Below the pieces are notes generated by a model. That model saw only the letters and a list, made by a program, of their open reading frames with translations, did not search any database and was not told the DNA's origin. The translations under genes were made by a program, and so were the position numbers. Shown here piece by piece: positions 1-10,569 of a stretch of DNA of 20,919 nt (position 1 is its first letter; each line of letters begins with the position of its first letter). Source of the DNA: Reticulitermes lucifugus (lineage: Eukaryota > Arthropoda > Insecta > Blattodea > Rhinotermitidae). Where the stretch lies: positions 10,096 to 31,014 of the forward strand of contig JAKCWW010006859.1 in assembly GCA_026260175.1 (NCBI GenBank), given 5' to 3'.

Positions 1-820
1 AGAGTAGAGCTATACGTCTACTCCCCCTCTGGGCCTTCGTGGCCTGTTCTAGGGAGAACTTTATCTTTACCTTTTATAATATCTTTATACTTTGTGTTTA
101 CATATTAATAACTTTCACGGTTTTCGTTCTGACACCATTCAAAATGAATGTGCAACCACTTATGATAGTATTCGTGGAAATAATTGTAAAGACATTTCAG
201 AATATACACCTTCCTTTATTTCTACATTGTTTTTCTAAGTTTCTTTGACCTAAGGAAAGTGGATACAAACTTTATTGGCATTTCCTTATGATATAGATCT
301 ACGAGTAATTGACAAAGCGCAGAGCAATCGTGTGGATCAGTACAACAAATTATTTTGCTATAAATCTAGGTTTACTCTGTGGCGTTTTAAACTACTGAAT
401 ATAAAGTAATTTGTTTCCTTAGTACCTAAAAATTGTGGTGTCATTCAGTTCTTGAACTTTGCCCATCATTTTGTTTAGAATAAAAATGAAGACAACTTCT
501 AGCGGGACAGGACTGATCCCCTTCCTTAGGTAAGACTGTAAGGGAAACGCCCATTCACTTGGACTTAATAATAAAGCTGTCTTAACCTCGTGTAAATAGG
601 AGTTTCCCTTACTTTTTTCTTAGAACGAATACCGGTCCTCCCTGGAAGCTTGTTCCAAATTTTATTTTAAACGTGAGACGATTAAAAATGTGATGTAGCA
701 TGGTCAGAATTGTCCTACAATGTCTGTCTGAAACAAATTTTGGACTCTTGGCTAATTAAAGAGCAGGGTCACGTAACAAACTTTAATTGTGAGTATTTGT
801 ATTCAATTGCAGGACTATAT
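1..820. other. No gene seen
   Basis: AT-rich sequence with only a short low-complexity plus-strand frame (39-248, Phe/Ile-rich) that does not look coding. Confidence 0.6.
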
Positions 821-826
821 ATATGG

Positions 827-890
827 TATTTCTATGGAAGTAGTATATTTCTATGGAAGTAGTGTATTTCTATGGAAGTAGTGTATTTTC
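827..890. repeat. 19-bp tandem repeat, three units
   Basis: TATTTCTATGGAAGTAGT starts at 827, 846 and 865, an exact 19-bp period with one changed base between units. A partial fourth unit (TATTTTC) follows. Confidence 0.92.
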
Positions 891-1124
891 AACTCTCGAG
901 CGCTTTGCTTCTGCCATCAGCTGTGATTATGTTGATGCTTATGTAACACAATCTCTGAAAAGCGCGACAAGACAGATAGACATCCCAGATTGCATCTGAA
1001 CCCTTTTAGCCTCGTAACACAAATTGCACGGTTTATAGACCGATTAGGTTTAAAAGAGTTTAATTTTAGTGTCTACAAACTTGAAGTTTAATATTTCCTA
1101 AAGACTTAATGATCATTTTCTGTC

Positions 1125-1187
1125 CTTCCTTGGTCGTTTAGCCGGTAGCTTTGTCACTGTACCAACTGAGCTATCCCGGCTCCCGCT
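1125..1187 (-). mobile_element. Decayed tRNA-like SINE head
   Basis: On the minus strand GCCGGGATAGCTCAGTTGG contains a perfect box A (TAGCTCAGTTGG, 1173-1162), followed by a tRNA-like arm (CTACCGGCTAAACGACC). No box B is recognisable. It is not a functional tRNA: the acceptor and T arms cannot be formed. Best read as an old SINE head. Confidence 0.5.
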
Positions 1188-1514
1188 TTTGAGTCTGTCA
1201 CTCAAATAGTAAGCCCTGTCTTTTGAAGGGCATAAATTATGAAGCTCTTCATTGTGCACTTTTCTTCGGCCTACTCTTCTTTCCCCTTTCCCCCAGCTCT
1301 ACCCTTTTCTCGGTTCAAATCAAAATATATTTTACAAGTGACGAAAGACCAAGTTTTACATCTGTGTAAAACAGGAATTGCAGTTGTAATTTATCTTAGT
1401 TAAATATTCGTGTTTTTACAGGAGCCAGAACGAGAAATTATTTTGGAGTGAGTGACAGCACCTGTTACCTAAGTATAGCCTGATTTTAATTTTTGAAGAC
1501 GTCTTTGCTCCACT

Positions 1515-1642
1515 AAAACTAAACTCCATGGAGCAGAGTCCTTCTTGAGAAGCTAACAGGTCGTCAGCTAGTCAAGAAATTCCCCGCGTTTTATGGAACC
1601 CGAAGGTTCATTAGGCACTCACAAGAGCCCGCCACCTGTCCC
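1515..1642. mobile_element. 128-bp retroposon fragment with 15-bp target duplication
   Basis: Flanked by a perfect direct repeat CGTCTTTGCTCCACT at 1500-1514 and 1643-1657, the length typical of LINE-mediated insertion. The insert begins AAAACTAAACTCCATGG and ends CCACCTGTCC on the plus strand. It is the same family as 5929-6410, 11405-11600 and 17522-17640. If the missing part is a 5' truncation, the element's sense strand is minus and its 3' end is the TTTAGTTTT at 1515-1523. Confidence 0.75.
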
Positions 1643-1657
1643 CGTCTTTGCTCCACT

Positions 1658-3090
1658 GAGTTAGTAAATAGAAGATGGGAAGTTCTCTGTGAAATAAGTA
1701 CTAACTTACAAGCACTGTCTTCATGTTGATTTCTGTTCTCCCGGTCACTGTGACACTGCAACGGAACAGCCACTCGGTGTGTTTTATATACACAGATTTT
1801 GTCAAAAAAATTTTGTGTTCTTAATGTTGATTGAGTCAATCGTCAAGGAAACGTACTGTTAAAAAATGTTTTCACATTTCTGTACCCGCAACCTCGAGAA
1901 ACTGAATTCTCTCGCTTTCATATGACAGAAAGTCAATTCACATTCCTTGTTACATATTAAAGGTCACCAAAAAGTTTACATTTTTTTACTCACTATATCG
2001 ATTCGTAAAATACGCAAGTGTATGTGTTACGTATTAAGTTGGTTACAGCATTTCCCTTCCTGCGCTAGTAATTCGAACATATGGGAGTCGGGGACATTTA
2101 CTGTGTCATATAAAAGTATCACGCCTCTGTAAGAGAAACAAAAAGACAGAAAGTGAAATTCTTCATAAAAAGTGAAGGTTGAATTGCGTTGTGGTACATA
2201 TTGATGAGGGTCTTTATTTCACTGACGGAAGATTCCAGCATTAAGACAGTACCTCGGCTGCAAAGTGCACAGCATTTCAGATTCGTAATCGGGAGGTCAT
2301 CAGTCCGAAACCGAAGTCAGTATTGTCCAGTGAAGTGTCAGGTATTTCTTTATGTTCCTACAAAACAAGTCCAAATTTTTAGCTTATATTAAAAGTAATT
2401 TTAGTACAGTCACAACCGGTTATTTTGTCGGTATTAGATGACGTCTGTGTGAAAGAGGGTGGAGTAGTAATCTTGTGGTTCGTCACAGATCTCAGTAGCC
2501 GGCACAAGGGAGTATATTTATGATCTTTTAGGTGTTATGAAAGGCGATTTAAGTTTTTAATTACTTGAGCTATCATTATCCGCGTGTTGTGTAGCGCTTT
2601 CGCAGTATGAATGTGTTCCATTAGAACTGAATATCTATGTAGTGTGTATAGAATATGGGTGGTTTTCTGAGGCTGTAATATATCTACTGCTCTTCGTAAT
2701 CACGATTTCGTAAATTATATACTACTTACATATTTCAGTAAGATTTCGTAAGAATCTGTCTATTGTATTTTTGTTAGTTACTGCAGTCGAATATTCTGGA
2801 ATATTTCAAACACGATATATAATAAGTAATTAAATAGGAACCACCTGTATTATGTCTATACTACATAGCGACCTTCCTTTCTTACAAGGTACACTTGTAT
2901 CGTGGAAATACTACATGATTAGAGCGACAAAACCGGGACACTGATGGGGTCCTTAGTGGGATTCCAGGATAATGTAAGGATATTCAGGATAATAATGGCA
3001 AATATTATAATAAACATGGATGAAATATTTATAAAAATGTTAAGTGGGTTGAATTTTAAATTTAATTTGTAATTCCTTGTGTAGTGGTTG
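1658..3090. other. No gene seen
   Basis: AT-rich intergenic sequence. Short frames at 1591-1839, 1947-2132 and 2189-2392 have no protein-like features. Confidence 0.6.
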
Positions 3091-3094
3091 ATCT

Positions 3095-3290
3095 GTTTAA
3101 CGACGGTGTTAGCACCTGAAGCTGTATAGAGATGAATGATAGGATAATGGTTGTGTGGCGAATTGGAAAGATTTGGAAGGAAGCGGTCGTGGCCTGCTGG
3201 CATTGTCATCCTGGCATTTGTCTCGAAGAACTGAGGAAATGAAGGAAACTCTTTAGTCAGGATTTGTCCTTGCAAAGACATGTGACTGAG
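3095..3290 (+). repeat. Diverged dispersed repeat, copy 1
   Basis: The segment TCATCCTGGCATTTGTCTCG, then AACTGAGGAAAT, then GTCAGGATTTGTCC aligns with the second copy at about 4173-4246. A 120-codon minus-strand frame crosses it but becomes low-complexity Ile/Asn at its end, so I do not call a gene. It resembles a repeat I recall from cockroach and termite sequence; family unknown. Confidence 0.4.
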
Positions 3291-4061
3291 GAAGGATCAG
3301 TTTTATTGTCAATGTGACAAAGATATTTACACGTATAATTTCTTCAGAGTTACTCTTTGTCCTTGTGAATTTGTTTATATCTGCACATTCCATGTCGTAA
3401 TTTCTTTACAGTCGCTGATTCCGGCAAGGAAATCTTTTCAAACACTTGATTTTATTTGTCTAATGAATTTAAAGGTCAATACTATACATGGACAGCTGAT
3501 TGCAACATTAAAGGCGATATCAGAGTGGAGAAAGTATTGACATTTCTTGTGTTCTTGCATGTGGTTTCCACAAGTTTCGTAGATAATTTACCGCCTTCTC
3601 TGTTTGTATGTTCGCAGACCGTTGTCTGTGCAGAGTTACCAAACCTTATGTATTATTTTTTATTAATCTGTTTACCGACGTACTTGAAGTCGCTCTACTA
3701 AGTCACACTGCATAGCGTTGAATGATTTGGCAGTTGAATGTAAGGAACTGGATAGGCCATGAAAGGAATTTGTGTTGCTTATTTGTACTGCATGTTTTGC
3801 TATATTTGTTATACTCTAGAACTTTTATCACGCTATAAATAGTACAGCAATGTGAACAAGTGAATTTTAGTAATTTTACAAGCATTATAATTGTAAATAG
3901 CCTGCATATTTTTAGAACTAACGTCACGGTAATAATATCCCACAAGGTCGATATTATGGAGGTATGCATCCTCAACTAATTACAAGTTAAGGTAATTACA
4001 GTAGCGTTACCTTCAAAATATCCACATTAATGATAACCTGGCAGCTGTCATGGGAAAGAAT
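3291..4061. other. No gene seen
   Basis: AT-rich sequence between the two diverged repeat copies. The frames at 3456-3701 plus and 3703-3975 minus have biased, unconvincing composition. Confidence 0.6.
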
Positions 4062-4290
4062 TTAACAAGCAGAAACATGTAGCCAGGTACGTAATCCAGT
4101 GTAAATGATATAAATACACGCTGTGCCAAGAACGACATTGATCTGTAAGTTCTGAACTTGCGTTATTCTAATGTAAGGAACTGTCCTGGTATTAGACTGG
4201 ACGGAGTCAGGAAAGTCACAAAAACCTGTCAGGATAATCAGTGTCCTGGCTGATATTTTAAACCGAAGACCCCCAGAGCACAAGCTGGAA
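4062..4290 (+). repeat. Diverged dispersed repeat, copy 2
   Basis: GGAACTGTCCTGGTATTAGA, then GGAGTCAGGAAAGTC, then CCTGTCAGGATAA matches copy 1 near 3200-3270 with several changes and small indels. The 73-codon minus frame here is a by-product of the repeat. Confidence 0.4.
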
Positions 4291-4514
4291 GGGATACAGC
4301 TTGAGCCAACTGGCTGGCTACCTCCCTCAGTAGGTCTGTAGACTATTACGGGTGTTACAGAATGAATACCCCCACGCTCAGTGCATTGTAGTCAGTAATT
4401 AACTGCGCTAGTGTATGTATGTACTCCCCGTATTTATTTATATAACGTTCTTATAACTGATGACAGTGACTGCAAAGTTTTTTTTATCATTGACGCATAT
4501 CTCGCTCGGGAACA

Positions 4515-4754
4515 GGATATATCTCACGTGTTTAGGATATATTTCACGTGTTTAGGTTATATATCACGTGTTTAGGAAATATCTCACGTGTTTAGGTTAT
4601 ATCTCACTTGTTTAGGTTATATTTCACGTGTTTAGTATATATCTCACGTGTTTAGGTTATATCTCACATGTTTAGGATATATATTACGTGTTTAGGATAT
4701 AAGTCACGTGTTTAGGATATATCTCACGTTCTCCGGACATGTCTCACGTGTTTC
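4515..4754. repeat. 20-bp minisatellite, 12 units, CACGTG in most
   Basis: The unit is close to GGATATATCTCACGTGTTTA. The hexamer position repeats every 20 bp from 4525 to 4745 without any indel. CACGTG is exact in eight units; the other four have one change (CACTTG, CACATG, TACGTG, CACGTT). Confidence 0.95.
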
Positions 4755-4898
4755 TGTGCTGTATTATCCTTGCCATAGTTTGATTTTCTACCCAAGAAGT
4801 CCTAAAAAATATCTAAATTTTCGGAATTAATTCTAAATCGGGAGAAAGTAAAATGCCTAATTTGTAAGCTGAAAATCTCAAATCGCTGTCGGATGTTA

Positions 4899-4960
4899 TG
4901 CGCGCGCGCGCGCGCGCACACACACATACGCACACACACACACACACACACACAACACAC
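4899..4960. repeat. (CG)n(CA)n compound microsatellite
   Basis: Eight or nine CG dinucleotides run directly into about 20 CA units with a few interruptions. Alternating purine-pyrimidine sequence over about 60 bp can adopt Z-DNA. Confidence 0.95.
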
Positions 4961-5573
4961 GAAAGTTGAGGAAGCGGAATTTTCTCAAAGTCTTTCGTAA
5001 TTTGAGGTAAAATATTTATCCACTTCCAATTTTTATCTGAAAGTTTCCAACAACTTTATGCGTTTTGTACACTGACACGTGTGTTCGCTGTCATTTAAGC
5101 TGTCGTATGCGCTCTACACGGCACGTTTTTCGTCACCGAATCTTGCGCTGCTCTTCTGAAGACTTTCAGTGCTTATTTGTACACAACCGATGGGAATTCA
5201 GGGAACTGCGAAAGCTGTCTTCGTAATCGTTTGAAGAATTCAAAGAAAAAGACAATGCATTCTATGCTGTTAGTTTATTGCTCACATGTTGTCATTTATC
5301 AACTTTGTCAAGCGGACTGCTGTACATGGCGTTCACTATACTGAATGAATCATCACTTGAGTAACTGGATGGCCAGGTTCGTGAATATACTCGTAATTCC
5401 AAAATGGTGATTTATCTGTCTTGTTATTATTTAAAAAATGTTGCACATTTCAGTCACTTGAGATGGAGAGCAACAAATCAAAGTGGTAAAGAAAACTTTG
5501 TTCTTATGCTTAACTAAGTACCACACATTGAAAACGTATGGAGAAGTGGAGGTACAGTTCCATGCATTCTTAA
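4961..5573. other. No gene seen
   Basis: Unique-looking AT-rich sequence after the microsatellite; no repeat or frame stands out. Confidence 0.55.
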
Positions 5574-5801
5574 TTGCAGCACGAGGTTAAAGTGGGTGAT
5601 CAGATGAATGCTTGTGCCACCTTAAACTCTGCGATAAAGTCCGCAGTATCCATTGTAAAAGAGGATGGTTGGGCTCCAAAAGCTGGTCTGGAAGCTTGGC
5701 TAAAACAAAATTTTCTTTCTCCTGTCGGAAATCGAGCCACGATATATCGCTATTCCTGCTTGTATCTAGCCAGTATACCGACTGAGACATCTCGGCTCTA
5801 A
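5574..5801 (+). other. Short open frame with protein-like sequence, unassigned
   Basis: Seventy-five codons from ATG to TAA, with a plausible amphipathic stretch (LNSAIKSAVSIVKEDG) and WLKQNF. The preceding TTAATTGCAG could be a splice acceptor. The opposite strand is also open, which lowers the weight. Could be an orphan exon or repeat remnant. Confidence 0.2.
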
Positions 5802-5928
5802 AATCATTATTATTGTAAAATTCAGTGCACTTTCATTTCAATTCATTTCAAATTGCTGTCTATATTTTAGTTCAGTGTTATATTCTTCCATGTCATATCC
5901 GAAACCGTGACTATGAAAGTGTGTAAAG

Positions 5929-6410
5929 CTATGACTGTACCTGAAGTCTCTGTTGATGAGCAACTTGGTGACTCACATCAACGGAATCAACGTGGTTGCA
6001 GAGAATATTATCTGGATTTAAGAGGGAAGAAGTACAATAAATCTGGAGGAAAGACGTAATGTAATGGTTCCTGATTTGTACTGTTCGCCAGATATTCTTA
6101 TTGCGGTCAAATGAAGGAGGACGAGGAGTTGTGGCATTGGACGGCAGAACAATGCGTAAGGTACAAAGCCTGAAGGAAACAGACCGCTTGGAAGACCTTG
6201 ACGTAGACAGAGGCATAATAGTAACATGCATCATTAATAGACTGAATATAAAGCTGTGGATAGGATTCAGTTGTCTGAGCAGAATGAGCAGCGGCGGGCC
6301 CTTGTTTGTACAGTAATGAATCTTCTGGTCCATGAAGTATAGAATGTGTGGAGTAGCTGGAAGACTGTTAGCTCCAGAAGAGCGACTCCTATTCATGGAG
6401 TTCCTTATAG
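5929..6410 (-). mobile_element. Longest copy of the retroposon family, with an open 166-codon frame
   Basis: The minus strand from about 6400 downward aligns with 1524-1640 plus (ACTCCATG, GCTAACAG, CAGCTA, TTCATTACTG, GCCCGCC) and continues into a region matching 17560-17600 (GGTCTTCCAAG, GGTCTGTTTCC). One frame stays open from 6429 to 5929. Its translation looks like those I recall being conceptually translated from cockroach and termite dispersed repeats. I see no catalytic motif, so I treat it as repeat, not as a gene. Sense strand is uncertain. Confidence 0.6.
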
Positions 6411-6504
6411 CAACAGTGAAACATTTCAATAAGAGGGGTCAATTGTTTGGGATTTGGACTGGTAAATATTTATTAACGTTTTGGCGGAATTTGCTGCCAC
6501 CATG

Positions 6505-6640
6505 TTTATGTTCTGCTTGTGAGAGAGACAACAAGATCCTCCGAAACATCGGTAACTGTTTATCCGCCGACAAGGTGCCATATCCCTGAAGACTTGAACT
6601 TTCAGCACATTGTTTAGCAGTCAAAGCTCGCATATTTAGA
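6505..6640 (+). mobile_element. Retroelement-like fragment related to the hammerhead-bearing repeats
   Basis: AAGATCCTCCGAAACATCGG (6531-6550) has the same stem-GAAAC layout as 10632-10618 minus, but the 5' core is not recognisable. The following bases, including CCCTGAAGAC at 6586-6595, resemble a repeat I recall from Blattodea. Boundaries are approximate. Confidence 0.35.
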
Positions 6641-7174
6641 TATATTCCACGAAGTGTTAGCTGTATTGTGTCATGTCAGAATTATTCGAATATCGTTTTT
6701 CACTTGATACATTCTTGTTTCGCATCCTTAGGACCAGTTGCCTGGTGGAAGGACATAAATTACCACCTTTGGGTTAAGGTGTGACAATTTCGTGACTTAG
6801 AATTTACGACTGTAAACAACAGCACATCGTTAACGTGACACTGATTCACCTGACCCATTACTGAACACTCAAATAATTTTTAAGTGAAGGGAACGGCAGA
6901 ACCTTATATGCGATGTTTCTTAAGGCAGAAGAATTTAGGTCCAGCTAAGATATCATTAAGGAGGGAAGGGCGGAACGGGCTTGATGGTTTGTCTGTCGTG
7001 AGTCACATATCCGTCGTTGGTCACGGTTTAATTAAACATTAGGAGACGCGAATTGGGCTCGAAGCAGTACGACTCCGTTCATACGAAACTTTGAACCCTT
7101 GTTTGCAAGGTCTTGTGGGCGTTTTATTCACGCCTCTGCATAATAAGCGCTCCGTATTCATCGCTTATTTTTAG
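6641..7174. other. No gene seen
   Basis: Intergenic sequence between a retroelement fragment and inverted-repeat element copy A; nothing recognised. Confidence 0.55.
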
Positions 7175-7547
7175 GGGGCGTTCACGTAGTCACGAAAAGC
7201 GAAAATTTGCTTTGTCGTATTCGTCCGTCTGTCCATCTCTCTCTGTCTCTCTCTCTCTCTCCGTCATTTTACCGAATATATCAGCTCGGCTCCCACTGGA
7301 CGGATGTACGTGAAATTTGATATTGGGGACTCTTATGAAAATCCTTTGAGAAATTCCAAATCTGGTTAAATCGTACAAGAATACCGGGCAACTTACATGA
7401 AGTATGTTCTATTGTTGCCGGCGACATAAATTTGCCATAAAAGCATTGTTGTGCGACACTCATTATGTTTATTTCACTTGACATACAGCTCAACCATACA
7501 CAGAAAAGGCATTGTTGCCTGTCTGAAAATGGTCAAGCGAACGCGCC
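7175..7547 (+). mobile_element. Inverted-repeat element copy A (373 bp)
   Basis: Related over most of its length, in the opposite orientation, to 11718-12019. Shared blocks include GCGTTC followed by GTAGTCACGAA, a GTCTGTC region, ATTGGG(G/T)AC, TTACATGAAG and GCCGGCGACAT followed by CATAAAAGC. The right terminus is GCGAACGCGCC (7537-7547); the left terminus is a mutated inverse. This copy has gained a (CT)n tract at 7236-7262. Flanking ATTTTTA on the left is also present beside the other copy, so the left boundary may lie a few bases further out. Confidence 0.65.
7236..7262. repeat. (CT)n microsatellite
   Basis: CT repeat with one GT interruption, inside inverted-repeat element copy A. The matching part of copy B has only a short TCTGTCTTTCC, so the tract expanded in this copy. 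Confidence 0.9.
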
Positions 7548-7831
7548 ACAATATTACGTTAGACGTACATTGCCTGTCTTAATTATAGCCTCGAGTCGTT
7601 AAAACGTAGTGTACTGTGTGAGTAATGTTCCTGTTTAACCATTCGAACACTGACGCTCGTCTAAATAAGGTACAAAAACTCATATCTTACTTCACACGCC
7701 GCGTGTCCCGTTAAAAGACCAGCCGTTTTTCGAAACAATGGCTGTTTACCCTGAGACTCGTATGAAGTGCAGAATACACGGACACATTTCAGAATCTTTG
7801 AAGGTTAAAGAGGGTGGTACATATAATAACC

Positions 7832-7866
7832 AGTGCACTTTCAAGGGTTAAGTAATAAAGTGCACT
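7832..7866. repeat. Perfect 10-bp inverted repeat
   Basis: AGTGCACTTT at 7832-7841 and AAAGTGCACT at 7857-7866 with a 15-base spacer. It lies just outside the 3' tail of LINE copy A; no function is evident. Confidence 0.7.
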
Positions 7867-7882
7867 ATTTAACCTCTTTTAC

Positions 7883-8070
7883 TTCATTCATTCATCATTC
7901 ATTCTATCATCTGTCTTACGACAGGTCCGTAGCCTCTTCCAAAGCGAGATCTCCATTGACTGCGATCTAGTGCTTCCTCTTTCAATTTCCAGTATCTTCT
8001 CTTTTCCTTAAGGTCATCCATCCAGTAGCTACTTACATCTTCTTACTCATCTTCCTCTTGTCTCCAGAGG
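7883..8070 (-). mobile_element. 3' end of a non-LTR retrotransposon (LINE), copy A
   Basis: The minus strand encodes the last part of a reverse transcriptase ORF: a basic stretch, then LKEKRRYWKLKEEALDR, W-R, then FGRGYGPVVRQ, ending at TGA. The A-x-DR-xx-WR pattern is typical of the C-terminal tail of LINE ORF2 proteins. A one-base insertion near 8020 and several stops in the upstream part show it is dead. The tail is a (GAAT/ATGA)n microsatellite at 7883-7903, the usual kind of LINE 3' terminus. Confidence 0.75.
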
Positions 8071-10510
8071 AAAGAATTCGCATTTGTTTATGTTTTTGGA
8101 GATAGACTATCCAGGAAAAGTAATAGTGTGATTTGCTTTTCACATCGCAGTAGAGCAGCCACTCATCTTTTACTTAAAAATTATAGAGAACGTAAACTTA
8201 ATATGTCATCTAATTTTGTTTGGTATGAATATTATGCGACTAGAGCCACTCATCTCTTATGCTTTGTAATACCCATTCTTCAGCATCGCGAAGATAGCGT
8301 GGATATATCCTTTGTATGCTGGATGTGACGGATATTCAGGAAGTATTCAAATTCCAGACCTTGTAACTGCATTTTGACGGATGAAGAATGCCTTTTCCGC
8401 TGTGGAGCTTTGAATTACTTGAAGTACTTGCCTGTCCAACTAAGCTAGAGAAGCAGCGTAATTAGCAACAAGCGCTTATCTACTAACAAAATCTAAAGTT
8501 TAAACACAGTTAACAAAAAAAAAACTCATAATTGGCTCCATCTCTTGATCAGTTTAGCCCGCATACACATACATATCCATCTTTAAAAATTCGTTTTAAT
8601 GTTGTTTCAATAGTTTTCTATTTATTTTTTATGCGTTCGTCTTCTAAGAGATTTCATTACGAAATATTTTATTGTACCTCTTTTCTTCCTAGGCGAAATG
8701 AATTCCGCTCGAAAGTAACTTTACGTAAAGTGCACTAGGTCTGCATCTCACTAAATTCGATTTCACGTAATTTAGCTTTGCCTGTCTAAATTTCACATTG
8801 TCACATGACATCTGTTGAGGTCTAGCCATCAGCATGTATTCCCTCTTTCAGCAGATAAGTTCGTCTTGCATCCACAGTACTGGTAACTCTAAAACCACGT
8901 AAAATTATAATCTGATGTAACAACCCTAAAATCTCGAAATTTCGTCTTAAGTTGGGACTAACATTCGGATTCGGCTCAGCTACAGAGTGCATTCCTTGGA
9001 TGTTTTTTTTTTGCATTTGGCTTACGTTTCATTTCGACTGTCCGCTGTTCTGACACAAATGCATTCCAATGACACGAGGAGTGTGTCAAAACAGGGCCTT
9101 TGGCTGTTACTGAGTACATTTCGTCTGTTGGTATTTCATCCTAAACAACTTCTACACTTTAAAATCAAGAAAAATATTCACGATTGCCTGAGTGTTAGGC
9201 AACCCAACTGTCAGTAGTGTAATGTTGGTGTCCGCTAGCAGGCTGAGCTTCACGTTATTATTATTTGAGACTCACTGAAATAAATATTACTCTTCAGAGA
9301 TTTTGTAAGTTAAGTATATTAAGTATCTGCTATAACGGTTAAATGTTTGCATATCGAAGGAGATAATAATGTATTTCATGACATGAAATGAAACAAAGCC
9401 GAGGCTGACACACATTTGATGAACAGCCAGCGCTGTCTCTCGGCTGAAGGAGTAAATACGTTGTGTGAACGTTCGGTTTAATCCGGATATCCACTAGATC
9501 TTTTCTTTTGCTTGAGTTGAGCATTTTTAGCATAAAAATGGGTTATTATAAAAGTAGAAACGATAGGAACCGTGAAGGAAATCCTGTCGCGGTTCTCTTT
9601 AAAACCTAAAAACAAAATCCGTAATTCACTTAGAGTAAACTCGGTGACTATTACAAAGACAAAGGTTAACCTTTTGTATAGTGCATTGGTAATTATTACT
9701 GCCAGGTTTCACATTAGATAGCTCTGCATTTTTGCCCACACATTGTATTTATTTGTTCCACGTAAATCTTACAATAAACAACCAACATTTCTCGATACAT
9801 CATTAAACAGTTTGTCATTCTGAGCAAGCTTACTGCGTTCTTTGGCTCTTTTATTTGTCTTTAAGCAAATGCTGAAATGGTATTTGTGTTATAAGTTGCT
9901 ACTGCTTGTTTCGCATGCGACCTACACGTTTCAGATTCGTCCATTAAACACCCTTGCATAAAGTCGACCAAATTATCTTTCCCAATAAATGCACGTTAGA
10001 ATTAACCATGAAATAAATATTCTGCGATTCTTATTTTAAGCCACTACTTTCATCATTCTAACGCTTCTTTTCCCTGCTACTCTTTTCAGAAATACGAGTG
10101 AACGACGCTTAGCAACCTTCTATCTAACCAAGTGATGATATTTGTCTCCCNCCCCCAAAAAAAACTGTCCGTTTCTCTGTTGTCTTTCCTTTTGCCTACA
10201 ATTCTTCTATATCTTGCGCCTCTGTCTCTCCCTTTTTTCTTCAGAGAGTTATGCTGTTTGAACTTGTAACTGTTGATTTTGTAAATAGTGCGAAACCAAT
10301 AAACACAATACAAAAAGAAGTTTTAATTGTTACGGTAGCTGTTACAGGTAGTTTATCGTTGGCTTTACACGGTTAAGAAAAGTATCAGGAATTTTTATAC
10401 ATAGTTAAAACGACTTGTTCGGGTCAAGGTTGGAAACAAGGACCTTCTTAAATATCAGTCTCATTATATATAATGTTCTTGATGTGAGACTAAACTCTAA
10501 AACACGATTT
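8071..10510. other. Long stretch without recognised features
   Basis: About 2.4 kb of AT-rich sequence. All open frames are under about 80 codons and look random. The only ambiguous base of the window (N at 10151, beside a C-run) is here. Confidence 0.55.
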
Positions 10511-10569
10511 AATATTATTATTATCAGCATCATGATCATCAACATTATTATCATCAGCATCATCATTCA
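10511..10569. repeat. (ATT/ATC)n trinucleotide tract
   Basis: Degenerate ATT, ATC and CAT triplets over about 59 bp, directly after the 3' end of the minus-strand retroelement at 10567. It is likely that element's tail. Confidence 0.8.

Noticed and set aside
1125..1187. tRNA gene on the minus strand
   Set aside because: Box A is perfect, but there is no box B and the cloverleaf cannot be formed; a SINE head fits better.
1423..1450. Possible micro-exon between TTTTTACAG and GTGAGT
   Set aside because: Only about 27 bases, no neighbouring exon in frame, and such pairs occur by chance in AT-rich DNA.
2919..3281. 120-codon minus-strand frame
   Set aside because: Half of it is low-complexity Ile/Asn from AT-rich DNA and the rest lies over a diverged repeat; no domain or splice structure.
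4515..4754. CRISPR-like array
   Set aside because: Units are contiguous with no spacers and the context is eukaryotic; it is a minisatellite.
6586..6595. CCCTGAAGAC as another hammerhead core
   Set aside because: No stem II and no GAAA follow in the required positions.
8150..8262. Two similar blocks GAGC..CCACTCATCT at about 8152 and 8243
   Set aside because: Similarity is limited to about 20 bases, too short to claim a duplication.
10151..10151. N beside a C-run as a sign of a joined gap
   Set aside because: A single ambiguous base in a homopolymer is most simply a base-calling problem.
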